Assembly: GCA_028280855.1 (NCBI GenBank)
Contig: JANQLA010000086.1
Coordinates: forward strand, 1-43,938
Direction of reading: 5' to 3'
Source of the DNA: Melioribacteraceae bacterium
GTDB lineage: Bacteria > Bacteroidota > Ignavibacteria > Ignavibacteriales > Melioribacteraceae
Length of the DNA stretch: 43,938 nucleotides
Shown here: one piece after another, positions 1 through 8,036 of the stretch
Layout of the letters: each line of letters opens with the position of its first letter
Numbering within the stretch: position 1 is the first letter of the stretch
Program-made: the position numbers and the translations under genes
The notes under the pieces: model-generated
The model's input: only the letters and a program-made list of their open reading frames with translations
Told to the model about the DNA's origin: nothing
The model's database searches: none

Positions 1-38
1 ATCTATTAATTTCGAACAGTCAAAGAAGATTTTAATTT

Positions 39-965
39 ATGAGTTATGAAGGCAGTATGTTAGCAAAATTAAAGATGCCTTCACGAAGTAAGGTATCTAG
101 GGCCCTTTTAGTTTACCTCTTTAATAATGGTGGTTCTACTCATGAGTTTGGACACAATCAGAGAATAGTCAATGACCTTGCTGAGTTTTTTGGTTTAAAA
201 GATGAACAACGAACTGCTTATTTGGAAACAATTTACAGAAAAGAAAACCGAGTTAAGAAATCATATTTATGGCATAGGTTGTTATTTAGGGCGGCAGATG
301 AACTTGGAAAGACTGGATATATCTCTAGACCAAGTGAAACCGTAAAAGTAAACTCTCGAAAAGAATGGATGTTGACTGAAAAGGGATTTGATAAAGTACT
401 TGAAATCATGGGACTGTCTAAGTCATGTAAAGATAATCTCCTAACTAAATCAATAGAAGTTCAGAGAATTGTTAAGAAATTGATAAAAGCTAAGAAGCCA
501 AAAGCTTATTCTCCATTCGATCATAGTAAAAAAAGAATAAAATTGACTAAGGAAACTCAACTCAGAAAAAGAGGCTTTAGACAAGCAATTATTCATGCAT
601 ATGATTTTAAATGTGCTGTTTGTGGTTTGAAAATTAGTTCTCCTGACCTGAGGCAGTGGGAAGTGGAAGCTGCTCACATCGTTCCCAATAAACACATGGG
701 TAAGGATGATGTATGGAATGGACTAGCGTTATGCAGACTACATCACTGGGCATTTGATGTAGGATGGTTTTCAATAAATAATGATTTTACAATTTTAGGG
801 TCTTCAAAGTTAAAATCACTAGATAATAATCTTGGCTATATAAATACATATGATTTTAAAATGACTATATTAAAAAAGGAGCCTCTTTTATTGCCCGAGA
901 ATAAGTTCATTTATCCGGACCAAAACTCTATTTTGTGGCATCGAGAAAATATATTTATCTCATGA
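39..965 (+). CDS. HNH endonuclease with N-terminal winged-helix (Mrr_N-like) domain
   Basis: Probable restriction-type DNA endonuclease of 308 aa. The C-terminal half carries an HNH_2-like zinc/nuclease module: C192-x2-C195, the AAHI motif with H213, then N227, C232 and H235/H236 in an NGLALCRLHH context. The N-terminal ~125 residues read as a winged helix of the type found in front of Mrr restriction enzymes: a helical stretch, a WHRLLFRAADELGKTGYI segment and a closing LTEKG motif. That assignment is by pattern only. The stop is 9 nt before the next small gene, which is followed by queF, so the three may be co-transcribed. Codon use is AT-rich compared with queF, which may mean transfer. 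No methyltransferase or partner is visible, but only 38 bases precede it. ATG 39 is used; an internal ATG lies 18 nt further on. Confidence 0.8.
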   Translation: MSYEGSMLAKLKMPSRSKVSRALLVYLFNNGGSTHEFGHNQRIVNDLAEFFGLKDEQRTAYLETIYRKENRVKKSYLWHRLLFRAADELGKTGYISRPSETVKVNSRKEWMLTEKGFDKVLEIMGLSKSCKDNLLTKSIEVQRIVKKLIKAKKPKAYSPFDHSKKRIKLTKETQLRKRGFRQAIIHAYDFKCAVCGLKISSPDLRQWEVEAAHIVPNKHMGKDDVWNGLALCRLHHWAFDVGWFSINNDFTILGSSKLKSLDNNLGYINTYDFKMTILKKEPLLLPENKFIYPDQNSILWHRENIFIS

Positions 966-974
966 GGAGGGACT

Positions 975-1163
975 ATGAACATAAACAAGAAAATATATTA
1001 TCTAACATTCGAAGATGTGCAATCAATTGCGGAAGAAACTATTGATCGCAAACTAAATAATAAAGAATTGAAATTAGTCGAAAACCATATCGGTGATTTT
1101 ATACCTTGGTTTGAATCAATTGCGCATTGTATTGACTACATTAAAATTGAGGAGGAAAAATAA
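975..1163 (+). CDS. small hypothetical protein (62 aa)
   Basis: A 62-aa acidic, soluble protein with no signal peptide or membrane segment. The gene has a very strong ribosome binding site (GAGGAGGG, about 5 nt before ATG) that overlaps the stop of the HNH gene, and its own stop lies 1 nt before the queF start. This tight packing and the strong SD argue that it is real. The pattern ([11 protein letters not shown] at the N terminus, then helices) resembles small helical proteins of unknown function. I do not recognise a family and give no function. Confidence 0.6.
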   Translation: MNINKKIYYLTFEDVQSIAEETIDRKLNNKELKLVENHIGDFIPWFESIAHCIDYIKIEEEK

Positions 1164-1164
1164 A

Positions 1165-1539
1165 ATGGATAATAAACAAAAAATTCTCGAAACATTCGAA
1201 AACGAATATTCCGACAGAGATTATTTAATTGAGCATGTTGCACCGGAGTTTACTTCAGTATGTCCCAAAACCGGTCAGCCGGATTTTGCCACAATAATAC
1301 TGGAATACATACCGGACGAACTTTGCATTGAATTAAAATCGTATAAAATGTACTTGCAGTCGTATCGAAACGAAGGCATTTTTTACGAAAGCGTTACCAA
1401 CAGGATAATTGATGATCTTGTAGCAGTTACAGATCCGCGCTATATGAAAATAACGGCAGAATTCGGGGTACGCGGCGGCATATCATCTGTTATCGAAGTT
1501 GAATACGAAAAAGACGACCAGGAAATTGGATTAAATTAA
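1165..1539 (+). CDS. queF: NADPH-dependent 7-cyano-7-deazaguanine reductase (QueF, type I)
   Basis: Reduces preQ0 to preQ1 in queuosine biosynthesis in the cytoplasm. The protein is 124 aa, normal for the short unimodular (YkvM-type) form. Visible residues: the nucleophilic Cys C33 in [11 protein letters not shown], the acid D40, and the family signature ELKSYKMY at 56-63, followed by RNEGIFYE. The start at 1165 is chosen because a GGAGG site (1151-1155) lies 9 nt before it; an upstream in-frame GTG-type extension would run into the preceding gene and has no homology. There is no preQ1 riboswitch in front, since the upstream DNA is coding. The other queuosine genes are not in the window. Confidence 0.95.
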   Translation: MDNKQKILETFENEYSDRDYLIEHVAPEFTSVCPKTGQPDFATIILEYIPDELCIELKSYKMYLQSYRNEGIFYESVTNRIIDDLVAVTDPRYMKITAEFGVRGGISSVIEVEYEKDDQEIGLN

Positions 1540-1843
1540 TTCCTATATTTACGTAAATAAAAAATGAATTATAGTGAATTCTGCATTGCAAAATAATAAA
1601 CGGTGTGTATTTGTCTCTTATACCGATACGCACGTTTGCATTTCGCAAATTCAACAGAACCCGTATTTATCATTCCTAAGAACACGCACATTATTACTTT
1701 ATCTTCATTTAGCCATGACAACACCCGGTAGTTTAACAATTATTAACCCTCTGTCGAGTTAGTATAACACGAGCGGGTTTATTTCCAAAATAAAACGTTC
1801 GTAAAAAATTGTTAATCTATCACAATAAAACGGAGCTGTAAAA
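1540..1843. other. intergenic region, 304 bp, with a perfect 12-bp palindrome
   Basis: Non-coding gap between queF and the lyase gene. It begins with TATATTTA (1544-1551), close to the FCB-group -7 element, overlapping a perfect palindrome ATTTACGTAAAT (1547-1558). A small hairpin TTTGC-ATTTC-GCAAA lies near 1636. No clear terminator and no convincing gene are seen. The last 15 bases contain a GGAG that serves the next gene. Confidence 0.5.
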
Positions 1844-3235
1844 ATGGCTAAGAAAAAAATTTTAAAGAGAAGCTGGGCCGAACCTTTCAAAATAAAAGTT
1901 GTTGAACCGATAAAAATGACAACCAGGGCTGATCGTGAAAAAGCCGCGAAGGAAGCGGGTTACAACACATTCCTTCTAAAATCGGAAGATGTTTACATCG
2001 ATCTTCTTACAGACAGCGGCACCAACGCCATGAGCGACAGGCAATGGGCGGGCATGATGATCGGGGACGAAGCATATGCAGGAAGCAGAAATTTTTACTA
2101 CCTGTGGGATAATGTTAAAAAGTTCTACGGTATGCCCTACTTTGTACCTGCGCACCAGGGACGCGCCGCCGAGCATATGATTTCACAAATCCTTATTAAG
2201 CAAGGCGACTATATTCCCGGCAACATGTACTTTACTACGACCCGCTTACACCAGGAATTAGCAGGCGCCACATTCGTAGATGTGATTATTGATGAAGCGC
2301 ATGATCCGCTAAACGAGCACCCGTTTAAAGGCAATGTAGACATTAAAAAACTTGATAAACTCGTAAGCGAAGTAGGTGCTAAAAAAATTCCTTACGTATG
2401 CATGGCAGGGCCGGTTAATATGGCCGGCGGTCAGCCGTTCTCTATGAAAAACTTAAAAGAAGTAGCGCAGTATTGTAAACAGAAAAAAATCAAATTGTGG
2501 TTCGATGCAACACGAGCATGCGAAAACGCATACTTCATTAAAGAAAGAGAAAAAGGCTACGCTAATAAAACCGTGACCCAAATCCTAAAAGAGATGTGTT
2601 CATATTTCGAAGGATTGTGGGTAAGCGCAAAAAAAGACCTTATGGTTAATATCGGCGGTATACTTGCAACAAAAAATAAAAAAGTGTTTGAGCAGGCGCG
2701 CAACATGGTTGTAGTTTATGAAGGTCTGCACACCTACGGCGGCCTTGCTGGAAGAGATATGGAAGCAATGGCAGTTGGAATGGAAGAAATGGTTGAGTAC
2801 GATAATATCAAAGCACGAATAGGGCAGGTAGAATATTGCGGTCATCAGCTTGAAAAATACGGTATACCTTTCGTTAAACCAATCGGTGGGCATGCAATAT
2901 TTTTAGATGCAAAAAAATTCTTGCCGCATATTAAGCAAGATCAATTTCCGGCACAGACACTTGCCGCAGAAATATATCTTGATTCCGGCGTGCGCGGAAT
3001 GGAGCGCGGAATTGTATCCGCCGGACGCGACCCGGAAACGGGAAAACATCGTTACCCTAAATTAGAGTTGGTGCGTTTAACATTCCCTCGCAGGGTATAC
3101 ACGCAGGCGCATATTGATGTTACTGTTGAATCAATTGCCGAAGTATACGATAACAGGAAGAAGATTAAGGGGCTCAAAATGATTTACGAACCCAAGTATT
3201 TAAGATTCTTCCAGGGTAGGTTTGAGAGAATATAA
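1844..3235 (+). CDS. tpl: tyrosine phenol-lyase (beta-eliminating PLP lyase; tryptophanase family)
   Basis: PLP-dependent lyase of 463 aa that cleaves an aromatic amino acid to the arene, pyruvate and ammonia. Compared with my memory of Citrobacter TPL the register is a constant +7: PLP lysine K264 in SAKKD, D221 and R224 in FDATR, N192, Y78, R411. The residues that distinguish phenol-lyase from tryptophanase all match phenol-lyase: T131 in YFTTTR, M386 and R388 in GMERG, and F455-F456 in LRFF. Tryptophanase has V/I in place of M/R and His near the C-terminal Phe. A generic tool may call this TnaA; I favour Tpl. It has a GGAG site, no leader peptide gene is evident upstream, and it is monocistronic. 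Confidence 0.85.
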   Translation: MAKKKILKRSWAEPFKIKVVEPIKMTTRADREKAAKEAGYNTFLLKSEDVYIDLLTDSGTNAMSDRQWAGMMIGDEAYAGSRNFYYLWDNVKKFYGMPYFVPAHQGRAAEHMISQILIKQGDYIPGNMYFTTTRLHQELAGATFVDVIIDEAHDPLNEHPFKGNVDIKKLDKLVSEVGAKKIPYVCMAGPVNMAGGQPFSMKNLKEVAQYCKQKKIKLWFDATRACENAYFIKEREKGYANKTVTQILKEMCSYFEGLWVSAKKDLMVNIGGILATKNKKVFEQARNMVVVYEGLHTYGGLAGRDMEAMAVGMEEMVEYDNIKARIGQVEYCGHQLEKYGIPFVKPIGGHAIFLDAKKFLPHIKQDQFPAQTLAAEIYLDSGVRGMERGIVSAGRDPETGKHRYPKLELVRLTFPRRVYTQAHIDVTVESIAEVYDNRKKIKGLKMIYEPKYLRFFQGRFERI

Positions 3236-3248
3236 TTTCCTATATTTG
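3221..3248 (+). promoter_or_regulatory. FCB-type promoter before the structured RNA
   Basis: TATATTTG at 3241-3248 matches the -7 consensus TAnnTTTG exactly. A TTTG lies at 3221-3224, inside the end of the lyase gene, but the gap is only 16 nt instead of the usual 19-21, so the -33 assignment is weak. Transcription would start near 3255-3262, just where the structured RNA begins. Confidence 0.5.
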
Positions 3249-3261
3249 CAGAAAAATTAAC

Positions 3262-3388
3262 GGGCTGACCGTTTATTGTCATTGGTGCTTGTCGGTTGGT
3301 AGATAAAGACAAGACGGTTCGGAGTTTCGACTACCGGGCACGCTATAAAAATTTTGAATGACATTCTTAATACGGTCAGCCTTTTTTT
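3262..3388 (+). ncRNA. candidate structured small RNA closed by its own terminator stem
   Basis: About 127 nt with nested complementarity. P1 pairs 3263-3272 (GGCTGACCGT) perfectly with 3372-3381 and is followed by T7 (3382-3388), so the closing stem doubles as an intrinsic terminator. P2 pairs 3277-3283 (TGTCATT) with 3357-3363. P3 pairs 3285-3288 with 3338-3341. P4 pairs 3296-3302 with 3331-3337, including two G-U pairs. The bulge TTGTC (3289-3293) is complementary to GACAA (3308-3312) in the apical loop, giving a possible pseudoknot. The rod with bulges recalls 6S RNA in outline, but I recognise no 6S, SRP, tmRNA or riboswitch signature. It ends 6 nt before the glnD ATG, so it could instead be a glnD leader or attenuator. 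Confidence 0.6.
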
Positions 3389-3394
3389 ATACCT

Positions 3395-5953
3395 ATGATT
3401 ACAAGCGATCAAATCCGTAAACAGTTTGCATTAGCGAAGGAGAACCTGTTAAATGATGAGGAGCTGGGCAAAGATGCCTTTAAGCTTTCCATTAATTACA
3501 GCCTGCTCGTTGAAGAATATATCCACCGGGCTTTAACAGGTAAAAAAAAGAACTATGTTATCGCTTCGACCGGAAGCTTCAGCAGGAGAGAATTATCGCC
3601 TTACTCCGATATTGATATTATGTTCATCTTCTCAAATATCGACGGTAACGAGGAGGTAATTAAAGAAAGCGTTACGCATCTATGGAACTGTGGAATAGAA
3701 GTATCGCATACCGTACGAGAATTTTCCGACATTCAAAGATTTATTACCGAAGACCTTCATTCCTACACCCAGTTTTTTGAAACGCGTTTTATACTTGGCG
3801 ATGAAAAAACTTATCTCGAATGGAACGATAAGGTCTTTAAACCTCTTGATGAAGGAAAGAAACGGGATCTTATTTATGAATTTTTCGAAGATAATTATAA
3901 GCGGCACAAAAAATACGGCGGTTCCTCCAAAGTGCTCGAGCCAAATGTAAAATTCACAGCAGGTGGATTAAGAGATTTGCATTTTGTTGAGTGGATGTAT
4001 TCATTAAAAAATAATGCAATACTCACGGACCAAAGGGAAATAACACAAACCGAAAGTTTTCTTCGCAAGCTTAAAAAAGATGGAATTCTTAATGCAGTTT
4101 CTACAACACGTGTTCTGCAAAGCTATAAACTAATACTTAAAATCCGTAACGAACTTCACGTATTAAATAAGCGAAAAGTTGATCGATTTGAATTTGCCGA
4201 CCAGGAAAGGATTTCAAAAAAATTAAAGAAAGGCGAAGACGCCTGGAAAGATTTTATGAAATCATATTTTGAAGCTACGAATGTTATTCACCGTTTTTTT
4301 AAGACAATGGCCAAGCGATTCGATGAAGAAATATCCAATCCGATCTCGGAATATTTGACGGTTGAGTTGGATGATACATTTGTTCAAAAGGGCAATATCA
4401 TTGCGGTTAATGAACATAAAGAATTATCATTCTCCGATATATTAAGAGCATTCTACTATAGAGGCAAATATAACGCAAGGTTCAATCAGCAGCTTAGATC
4501 GCAAATAACCGAAAGCGTTTTAGAATTCGAAGAAGAAGAATTTACGGAAAATACTTCTTCCGTTTTCTTCAGAGAAATTTTGAAATTACCCGGAAACGTA
4601 GGTACAACTTTATATGTAATGAACCAGCTCGGGGTTCTTGGCGCATACCTTCCCGCCTTTAAAGAGCTGGTAGGGTTTTTCCAGCCAGGCGTTTATCACT
4701 GCTATACCGCGGATGAGCATACTCTCATCGCTATAGAGAACGTTGAAAAGCTTCAAGAGGATGAATCGAATCTCGGCAGAATTTATCATTCACTCGAAGA
4801 TAAGGATATTCTTTACCTTGCGATCCTGTTGCACGATATAGCCAAACCAATAAGCGTTTCGGGACACGAAATCATCGGAGCCGAAATTGCCAACACGGTT
4901 ATGAATCAACTTGGATACGAAGAGTCTGAAATAGAGATGGTTCAATTCCTGGTTCGAAACCACCTTGTTATGGAGCAAGTGGCTTTTAGGCGGAACATAA
5001 ATGATGCAGCTACATTGGATAATTTTTGCTCGATATTTCCTTCACTTAAAGCGCTGGATTTATTATACCTTGTGACATATGCCGATTTATCAGCGGTTAG
5101 CCCCGTGATATGGACTAACTGGAAAAGTGACCTTTTACAGCAGCTCTATTTAAAAACACGAGCTATGCTGCAGGAAAAAGTGAGCGGTGAAGAACTGCTG
5201 TATTCGGATGTTATAAAAGCAATAGAAGGCGATGCATTTCCAAAAGACTCAGCAGTTAAATCGCATGTTGAATCAATCAGCGATTTGAGTTACCTGCATC
5301 ATTTTTCACACGAAGAAATTAACGAGCATGTTAAAGAGATTGAAAGCGGTGCACACGTATCTGTTTTCTTTAAGGACGAATCCGGGTTTACAAACATTAC
5401 GGTTATTGCCAAGGACTCGCCGTCACTTCTATCACGTTTGTGCGGTGCAATAGCAATAAACGATTTGAACATTCATGATGCAAAAATATTTACAAGAAAA
5501 GACGGGATAGTAATAGACAGTTTTAATGTTACTGATTATAGAACACACAAATTAATTGATGAGTCGCGGTACTCAAAAATTGAAAACGACATATTGCTTG
5601 CAGTCGATAAGCAACTGCCTATTAGTAAAGAGTTCAGCAGGGTTCAAAGCAAATGGTGGAGGATAGAAAGTAAGTTGTTTAAACGTAAAACCAAGCAAAA
5701 AATTGAATTTGAGGAACACGATAAATACACAATCATTGATGTATACGCCCCGGATAGGGTTGGACTACTGTACCAGATCACAAAAAAAATGAATGAACTT
5801 GGTTTATCGATATTCTTTGCGAAGATCGCAACAAAATCCGATGACGTTGTTGACGCGTTTTATGTTCTCGATAGAAGAGGTCAAAAAGTTTCCGAGAACG
5901 AATACCATTTAATCAGTCATGAGCTTACAACAACGATTGAAGAAATGATTTAG
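3395..5953 (+). CDS. glnD: [protein-PII] uridylyltransferase / uridylyl-removing enzyme GlnD
   Basis: Bifunctional nitrogen sensor of 852 aa that uridylylates and deuridylylates PII in response to glutamine. Domains in order: nucleotidyltransferase with GSFSRRELSPYSDIDI (G60-S61, D72 and D74 as metal ligands), the GlnD PII-uridylyltransferase helical region, an HD domain with LHDIAKP near residue 475, and two ACT domains in the last ~180 residues (FTNITVIAKDSPSLLSRL and YTIIDVYAPDRVGLLYQI). Length is close to the ~850-900 aa usual for the family. There is no Shine-Dalgarno site: the ATG stands 6 nt after the U-run of the structured RNA, which is unusual and suggests either a leaderless transcript or readthrough control. 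murI follows closely. Confidence 0.95.
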   Translation: MITSDQIRKQFALAKENLLNDEELGKDAFKLSINYSLLVEEYIHRALTGKKKNYVIASTGSFSRRELSPYSDIDIMFIFSNIDGNEEVIKESVTHLWNCGIEVSHTVREFSDIQRFITEDLHSYTQFFETRFILGDEKTYLEWNDKVFKPLDEGKKRDLIYEFFEDNYKRHKKYGGSSKVLEPNVKFTAGGLRDLHFVEWMYSLKNNAILTDQREITQTESFLRKLKKDGILNAVSTTRVLQSYKLILKIRNELHVLNKRKVDRFEFADQERISKKLKKGEDAWKDFMKSYFEATNVIHRFFKTMAKRFDEEISNPISEYLTVELDDTFVQKGNIIAVNEHKELSFSDILRAFYYRGKYNARFNQQLRSQITESVLEFEEEEFTENTSSVFFREILKLPGNVGTTLYVMNQLGVLGAYLPAFKELVGFFQPGVYHCYTADEHTLIAIENVEKLQEDESNLGRIYHSLEDKDILYLAILLHDIAKPISVSGHEIIGAEIANTVMNQLGYEESEIEMVQFLVRNHLVMEQVAFRRNINDAATLDNFCSIFPSLKALDLLYLVTYADLSAVSPVIWTNWKSDLLQQLYLKTRAMLQEKVSGEELLYSDVIKAIEGDAFPKDSAVKSHVESISDLSYLHHFSHEEINEHVKEIESGAHVSVFFKDESGFTNITVIAKDSPSLLSRLCGAIAINDLNIHDAKIFTRKDGIVIDSFNVTDYRTHKLIDESRYSKIENDILLAVDKQLPISKEFSRVQSKWWRIESKLFKRKTKQKIEFEEHDKYTIIDVYAPDRVGLLYQITKKMNELGLSIFFAKIATKSDDVVDAFYVLDRRGQKVSENEYHLISHELTTTIEEMI

Positions 5954-5970
5954 GTGAATTGTTGAATTTT

Positions 5971-6783
5971 ATGAACAGAACAAACCCAATAGGCATATTT
6001 GATTCAGGTATAGGCGGGCTTACCGTAGTTAAAAGGTTAACATCCTTTTTACCGAATGAAAATGTTATTTACTTCGGTGATACTGCCCGTGTACCTTACG
6101 GTTCAAAATCAAACGAGACCGTCATCGAGTACTCAATTCAGGATGCTCAGTTCCTTTCGAAGAAGAACATTAAACTCCTTATAGTTGCCTGCAATACCGC
6201 TTCATCGGTCGCCATTGATGTGTTGAAAGAAAAATTCAACCTGCCCGTTATCGGGATGATAGAACCGGGTGCCAAACTTGCGCTTGAGAAAACTAAAAAT
6301 AAGCGGATAGGCGTTATAGGCACATACGCCACAATCGGCAACAGTGCGTATGCTAAACAGCTAAGGACAATCGATCCGGCTACGCAAGTATTTGAAAAAG
6401 CTTGCCCGCTATTCGTACCTCTGGCAGAAGAGGGTTGGACTCATCACGATGCTACCAAACTAATTGCGGAAGAATATCTCGAAGAATTTAAACGGCATGA
6501 AATAGACACACTTATTCTTGGATGCACGCATTATCCAATACTTGCTGATATAATCCATGAAGTTATGGGAGATGACGTTGCGTTAATCGATTCGGGAACC
6601 GCTGCTTCCCTTGTTGTAGAAAATCATTTAGACGGAAGAGGATTGAAAAACTCGTCGAACATGCTCGGTACGCATCATTTCTTTGTGAGTGATGTGCCGA
6701 AAAAATTTAAAGAGATTGCCGAAAGATTTCTCGGCCGCGAAATTGAGCATGTCGAACGGGTTGACCCGGACGAACTTGTTTAG
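5971..6783 (+). CDS. murI: glutamate racemase
   Basis: Converts L- to D-glutamate for peptidoglycan; cytoplasmic. 270 aa from ATG 5971. Catalytic features: FDSGIGG with D11, first cysteine C74 in ACNTAS, second cysteine C185 in GCTHYP. A TTG at 5959 would add four residues, but GGTGA (5954-5958) then directly abuts it, so ATG 5971 is preferred although the spacing of about 12 nt is long. The gene starts 17 nt after glnD and is probably in the same transcript; murI next to glnD links D-glutamate supply to nitrogen status only by position. Confidence 0.95.
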   Translation: MNRTNPIGIFDSGIGGLTVVKRLTSFLPNENVIYFGDTARVPYGSKSNETVIEYSIQDAQFLSKKNIKLLIVACNTASSVAIDVLKEKFNLPVIGMIEPGAKLALEKTKNKRIGVIGTYATIGNSAYAKQLRTIDPATQVFEKACPLFVPLAEEGWTHHDATKLIAEEYLEEFKRHEIDTLILGCTHYPILADIIHEVMGDDVALIDSGTAASLVVENHLDGRGLKNSSNMLGTHHFFVSDVPKKFKEIAERFLGREIEHVERVDPDELV

Positions 6784-6845
6784 TGCGAGAGTATAGTTTA
6801 TTATTTGTTCATTCTTTATTAATTTTTAAAAAAATTGCGGTAAGA

Positions 6846-7127
6846 ATGAGAATTACCTCACAAGAACATAAAATTATAAAGGAAGCCGTTAAATTTATTG
6901 ACCCCGAAGCCAAGGTATATCTTTACGGTTCAAGAACCGACGACAGCAAGAAAGGCGGCGATATTGATCTCTTTATATTATCAAAAACGATTAATAAGGA
7001 ATTATTGAGCAAGCTTAGGTGGGAGCTTTACGAAAAAATAGGTTTACAAAAAATTGACATTATTGTTTCTGAAAAACCTGATAAGCCTTTTCATAGAATT
7101 GCTTTGACTACAGGTGTGGAGTTGTAG
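6846..7127 (+). CDS. mntA: MntA-like minimal nucleotidyltransferase (antitoxin of type VII pair)
   Basis: 93-aa minimal nucleotidyltransferase. The core motif GS-x9-DxD is present: G28-S29, then D39 and D41, with a further D near residue 72 in QKIDIIV as the third carboxylate. In the studied MntA-HepT system such a protein transfers AMP to a tyrosine of the HEPN partner and silences it. ATG 6846 is chosen over an upstream GTG at 6783 because the 21 added residues are hydrophobic and unlike the family. hepT begins 1 nt after its stop, so the two are co-translated. No strong SD is visible. Confidence 0.85.
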   Translation: MRITSQEHKIIKEAVKFIDPEAKVYLYGSRTDDSKKGGDIDLFILSKTINKELLSKLRWELYEKIGLQKIDIIVSEKPDKPFHRIALTTGVEL

Positions 7128-7128
7128 T

Positions 7129-7587
7129 ATGAACGATGTTATTAAAAACATGCAGTTGGTTATACAACAAGTGAGTGACTCTCTTAGATGGTTAAGAAGA
7201 TCTTACGATAAATGCGCGGTAATTGGCATTAAAAGCAGTTACTCCGATAATGACTATGACAACTTTGAAGTATTAACCAGCAGGTATGCGAGAACACTGG
7301 ATATACTTGTAAACAAATTATACAGAGCAATAGATTATGCCGAGTTAGAGGAACAGGGTACAATAATCGATGTTATGAATCGGGCTGAACGAAGGGGGTT
7401 GATTGAATCAGTTGACGAAATAAGGAGAATGAAAGATTTAAGAAACAATATTGCCCATGAGTACAGCACGGAAAATTTAGACTCTTTATTTGAAGACACA
7501 CTCAAAAGTTCTGAAAAGTTTTGTTTGTCTACGTCGAGAAAGCCTTGGATTACTGTAGAAATTTATCCGGCAACTAAATTCGTGTAA
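7129..7587 (+). CDS. hepT: HepT-like HEPN ribonuclease toxin
   Basis: 152-aa all-helical HEPN protein. The catalytic RNase motif Rx4H is R105-NNIA-H110, and it continues to Y112, giving the Rx4HxY form in which the tyrosine is the target of AMPylation by MntA. This pairing with the upstream MntA gene identifies a type VII toxin-antitoxin module. ATG 7129 is chosen because TGGAG lies about 8 nt before it. The 3' end overlaps the convergent Nudix gene by 25 bp. Function in RNA cleavage is from the family, not shown here. Confidence 0.85.
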   Translation: MNDVIKNMQLVIQQVSDSLRWLRRSYDKCAVIGIKSSYSDNDYDNFEVLTSRYARTLDILVNKLYRAIDYAELEEQGTIIDVMNRAERRGLIESVDEIRRMKDLRNNIAHEYSTENLDSLFEDTLKSSEKFCLSTSRKPWITVEIYPATKFV

Positions 7588-8036
7588 TAGTTAATTCCGC
7601 ATATTGTTTTAGCGTCCTTTATTTCACCGCTTGTAATCATTTCTTTAATTTGTTCCAGGGAAAATTCAAAGACCTCCATTCCATGTTCGCCTTCTTCCCT
7701 GTTAAAACCGCCGGATTCCAGATTCCTCGCCAGAAACAGAAACAGTTCTTCCGTACAAAAACCGGGCGTTGTATAAATACTCCCCAGCATTTCCAGTTGG
7801 TTTGAAGAATAGCCGGTTTCCTCTTTCAGCTCTCGTGCGGCGCAGCTTTGCGGGTCTTCGCCTTCATCCAACTTGCCAGCGGGGAGCTCGTAAAGAAATT
7901 CCTGCAGGGGGTAGCGGAATTGTTTAACAAGAATAATTTTGCCGTCGTCTTTAACCGGAACAACAACAGCGCCACCATTATGAATAACCACTTCGCGTCT
8001 GCCGCCGTTGCCGCTGTCGTAAGTCAACAAATCCAA
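7563..8036 (-). CDS. Nudix hydrolase, ADP-ribose pyrophosphatase type (5' end probably frameshifted)
   Basis: Hydrolyses ADP-ribose or related nucleoside diphosphates. The Nudix box is complete: GKLDEGEDPQSCAARELKEE-TGY (G-x5-E-x7-REL-x-EE-x-G), preceded by FRYPLQEFLYELPAGK and followed by TTPGFCTEE, both typical of NudF-like ADPRases. The only in-frame start is a TTG at 8036. Yet homology continues upstream in the same frame (GKVFDIKLD) to about 8068 without any start codon, and an ATG with GGTGA before it lies at 8085 in another frame (MNYKLNSSQ). Joining the two by a one-base shift would restore a normal N terminus, so a frameshift near 8055-8070 is likely. That ATG stands 6 bp from the repeat arm of the GxxExxY cassette. 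Confidence 0.85.
   Translation of the reverse strand: MDLLTYDSGNGGRREVVIHNGGAVVVPVKDDGKIILVKQFRYPLQEFLYELPAGKLDEGEDPQSCAARELKEETGYSSNQLEMLGSIYTTPGFCTEELFLFLARNLESGGFNREEGEHGMEVFEFSLEQIKEMITSGEIKDAKTICGINYYTNLVAG

Noticed and set aside
1574..1762. 62-codon open frame in the queF-lyase gap
   Set aside because: Composition is unlike the neighbours, there is no SD and no family resemblance; treated as non-coding.
3316..3335. T-arm-like GGTTCGG...TTTCGAC segment suggesting a tRNA or tmRNA
   Set aside because: The T-stem strands do not flank a seven-base loop and no acceptor or anticodon stem can be drawn.
3262..3388. Glutamine, ZTP, preQ1 or SRP RNA identity for the structured RNA
   Set aside because: None of the conserved core sequences of those classes that I know is present.
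5959..5973. TTG start for murI four codons upstream
   Set aside because: The GGTGA site would touch the TTG directly, and the family N terminus begins shortly before GIFDSG.
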